Notes under the pieces: model-generated | What the model saw: only the letters and a program-made list of their open reading frames with translations | Database searches by the model: none | Told to the model about the DNA's origin: nothing | Program-made: the position numbers and the translations under genes | Part shown: piece by piece, positions 62,091 to 64,000 of the stretch | Layout of the letters: every line of letters starts with the position of its first letter | Position numbering within the stretch: position 1 is the first letter of the stretch | Origin: Thermoprotei archaeon | GTDB lineage: Archaea; Thermoproteota; Thermoprotei; Gearchaeales; WAQG01 | Assembly: GCA_038881895.1 (NCBI GenBank) | Contig: JAVZOV010000002.1 | Coordinates: 226,961 to 290,960, forward strand | DNA: 64,000 nt | Reading direction: 5' to 3'

Positions 62091-63245
62091 TTGTCTGAAG
62101 TAAAGGGCCCGTACAAAGGAAGGATACTAGTACTTTGTGTTGATAGAGATGATGATCTAGGCATGAATACTGGTATAAAGACGCCAGTAATGGGGCGCGA
62201 ATCAAATTTGAATGCTGCAATTAATTTTGCTATAGTATCACCTGAGGATTCTGATGTGAATACTATGTTTTCTGCAATAAAACTTTATGATAGATTGGTT
62301 GGAATCCTAGGTAAAGAAAACTGTGAAATTGCTTGTATAACAGGACTTCCTGAGGAAGGAATCGAAGCTGATATTAAAATAGGCAAAGAGTTAGATGAGA
62401 TATTGAGAGTATTCAGGGCTGATGGTGTGATATTAGTGAGTGATGGTGTGTCTGATGAAAGTGTTGTACCGATAATTACATCAAAAGTACCAATAATCTC
62501 AGTGCACAGAGTTATTGTTCAGCAATCTCAAAGTGTAGAGGAAATATATACTATAATTACTAGATATATAAAGAGGTTAGCTGAAGATCCTGATGCAAGA
62601 AAAATACTGTTAGGTATTCCAAGCATAATAATAATTTTGTACAGTATCTTTTATGCAGCTGGTTTTGTTAATTATTTCTGGGTTATAGCGGGATTTATTA
62701 TTGGAGCTGTAGGATTAGTTAAAGCTTTTCGAATTGATAAAGCATTATATGAGAGCTGGGAAAATGCTCATACTATAGTTGTTTCAGCAGCATTAAGTCT
62801 TATTCTTATAGTGACTGGTTTCTATATTGGTTTTCTGGGAATAACAACTTATCTATCACATGTAGGAAGTCAAAACATATCAAACACAGTATTAGTTGGA
62901 ATATTTATTACAGAACGGCTAGGTCAACCATTTTCTTCAAGTGATTTGGTAATAGCCGGGCTCATAATTTTAATGCTAGGAAGATTTATTACAAAGTTTA
63001 TTAAACATGCTCCTGGTGTTATGCATGGTGCATGGCATGAGGTTGTAAGTATCTCATTTCTAATAACATTGAAATTTGTTGTTGATACTTTGGGCGAAAT
63101 ATTAACTAAAGGAACTATACTTCCATCAGAAATTCTTATACCAGTTATCTTAAATAGAGTTGCACTAAGTTTCACAATAACAGTATTATTAACTATATTG
63201 TTCATGTCTTATGAACGTGTTCAGCGCATTAGAGTTTCCTCATAG
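62091..63245 (+). CDS. DUF373 family membrane protein
   Basis: Archaeal DUF373 protein, function unknown. The N-terminal ~150 residues are a soluble alpha/beta domain with ILVLCVDRDDDLGMNTGIKTPVMGRE and GVILVSDGVSDESVVPIITS; the C-terminal half has about six membrane segments (from IPSIIIILYSIFYAAGF to LTILFMSYERVQ). Length 384 is typical. The start is TTG at 62091 (TTG TCT GAA); no ATG is nearby in frame, and AGAGAAAAG precedes it. Confidence 0.88.
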   Translation: MSEVKGPYKGRILVLCVDRDDDLGMNTGIKTPVMGRESNLNAAINFAIVSPEDSDVNTMFSAIKLYDRLVGILGKENCEIACITGLPEEGIEADIKIGKELDEILRVFRADGVILVSDGVSDESVVPIITSKVPIISVHRVIVQQSQSVEEIYTIITRYIKRLAEDPDARKILLGIPSIIIILYSIFYAAGFVNYFWVIAGFIIGAVGLVKAFRIDKALYESWENAHTIVVSAALSLILIVTGFYIGFLGITTYLSHVGSQNISNTVLVGIFITERLGQPFSSSDLVIAGLIILMLGRFITKFIKHAPGVMHGAWHEVVSISFLITLKFVVDTLGEILTKGTILPSEILIPVILNRVALSFTITVLLTILFMSYERVQRIRVSS

Positions 63246-63267
63246 GATGGCATATAAGAAAAAATTA

Positions 63268-64000
63268 TTAATAGAGATCACGGGGGAATCGTGAAAGTAG
63301 TTGGTAACCATTTTTAGTTACTAAAACATCTTCTTCTATACGTATTCCTCCAAATCCGGAAATGTAAATGCCTGGTTCAATAGTTACAACATTATATTCG
63401 TCAATAATATCATCGCTTGTTGAGCTTAATGTTGGATACTCGTGTACAGCCAAACCAATGCCGTGCCCAAGTCCATGTGTAAAGTATTCACCGTAACCTT
63501 TCATTTCTATGACTTGCCTAGCGGCTTTATCAATTTCTGAGGCTTTTACGTTTGGTGAGACAACTTTAAGTGCTTGCTCGATTGCATCAGTAATAATCTG
63601 ATGTAACTCTATTTCTTTTTCGTTTGGCTTCCCAACTATAAATGTTCTTGTTAAATCTGCGCAGTATCCATCTACACGAGCGCCTAAATCTACTACAACC
63701 AATTCTCCATCTCTTAGAATCTTGTTAGATGATGAGCCGTGTGGATACGCTGCTCTTGCTCCTGAAGCTACTATTGGTATAAAGGCTACCCATTCCGCAC
63801 CACTGTTAATCATTTCTGAAACGACTGCATTCATTATCTCAACCTCTTTGATACCCCCCATAATCATATCCTTTGCAACGTTTAATGCTTGTTCTGTGAT
63901 AGTAGTTGCTCTTATTATGCTCTCCAATTCTAATAGATCTTTTTTAGATCTTATATAAGCTATCGTAGTGGAGACATCCTTTGTATTAACTCCTTCATTA
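63268..64000 (-). CDS. M24 family Xaa-Pro aminopeptidase/dipeptidase (5' end beyond window)
   Basis: Metallopeptidase of the pita-bread fold that cleaves Xaa-Pro bonds. Metal ligands appear in VVDLGARVDGYCADLTRTF (two Asp), GLGHGIGLAVHE (His), TIEPGIYI (Glu) and GGIRIEEDVLVT (Glu). The frame does not begin at the TTG at 63927: it continues upstream as TIAYIRSKKDLLELESI to the window edge, as expected for the linker from an N-terminal creatinase-like domain, so the gene is truncated by the window. It converges with the DUF373 gene. Confidence 0.9.
   Translation of the reverse strand, partial: NEGVNTKDVSTTIAYIRSKKDLLELESIIRATTITEQALNVAKDMIMGGIKEVEIMNAVVSEMINSGAEWVAFIPIVASGARAAYPHGSSSNKILRDGELVVVDLGARVDGYCADLTRTFIVGKPNEKEIELHQIITDAIEQALKVVSPNVKASEIDKAARQVIEMKGYGEYFTHGLGHGIGLAVHEYPTLSSTSDDIIDEYNVVTIEPGIYISGFGGIRIEEDVLVTKNGYQLLSRFPRDLY

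Overview
The window is AT-rich chromosomal DNA of an archaeon. The evidence is archaeal information-processing genes (Orc1/Cdc6, Rpo4, eL21, eL37, aIF5A, beta-CASP factors aCPSF1/FttA and aCPSF2, archaeosine TGT, proteasome beta, several Sm-like proteins), archaeal lipid genes (sn-glycerol-1-phosphate dehydrogenase, CDP-archaeol synthase) and frequent GTG starts. A clear ribosomal protein eL38, which among archaea is mainly a TACK/Thermoproteota protein, points to that superphylum. The exact lineage cannot be fixed from the window.

Layout. (1) 0.2-23.7 kb is a dense core region: DHH phosphoesterase, M32 carboxypeptidase, glycerate kinase, translation and transcription genes, Orc1/Cdc6 with two ORB-like repeats in front of it (a candidate origin), CarS, a dihydropteroate-synthase-like gene, a siroheme sulfite/nitrite reductase with TusA, FKBP, proteasome beta, FttA, Sm proteins, tRNA-Ala, TgtA, a PAC2 protein with an HbYX tail, aCPSF2, a presenilin-like protease and eL38. 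(2) 23.7-47.6 kb is an accessory island. It holds a type I-B CRISPR-Cas locus (33-repeat array, leader, cas2-cas1-cas4-cas3-cas5-cas7-cas8b-cas6), an acetyl-CoA synthetase/acyl-CoA dehydrogenase pair with a divergent ArsR regulator, a zone of broken genes (HTH regulator, FTR1 permease), an ECF transporter S component, a second CRISPR array, a methyltransferase, and a cluster of Cys-rich peptide precursors with small membrane proteins. (3) 47.6-64 kb returns to core genes: tRNA-Val with an intron in its acceptor region, M1 aminopeptidase with HEAT repeats, TyrRS, phosphoglycerate mutase, G1P dehydrogenase, CinA-like protein, GPN GTPase, ADP-forming acyl-CoA synthetase subunits, a coiled-coil protein, a DUF373 membrane protein and a window-truncated M24 peptidase.

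The most novel system is at 43.6-47.4 kb. A secreted 451-residue protein (signal peptide, rhodanese-like domain whose active-site Cys is Ser, 11 N-glycosylation sequons) ends in a hydrophobic domain of about 70 residues with 8 cysteines, an architecture like the halocin C8 precursor (immunity domain plus C-terminal peptide). A second, 12-Cys copy about 1.5 kb downstream shares the boundary motif EIL-x-SSA-[VI]-LMD but has lost its pro-region. Small membrane proteins surround both and could be immunity or export factors.

The two CRISPR arrays are related. Array 2 is preceded by a decayed cas2 3' end and a leader homologous to that of array 1, so it is the fossil of a second cas2-leader-array unit. 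In array 1 the 12 leader-proximal repeats carry a last-base change that the 21 older repeats lack. All functional statements rest on motif recognition by eye; no searches were run.
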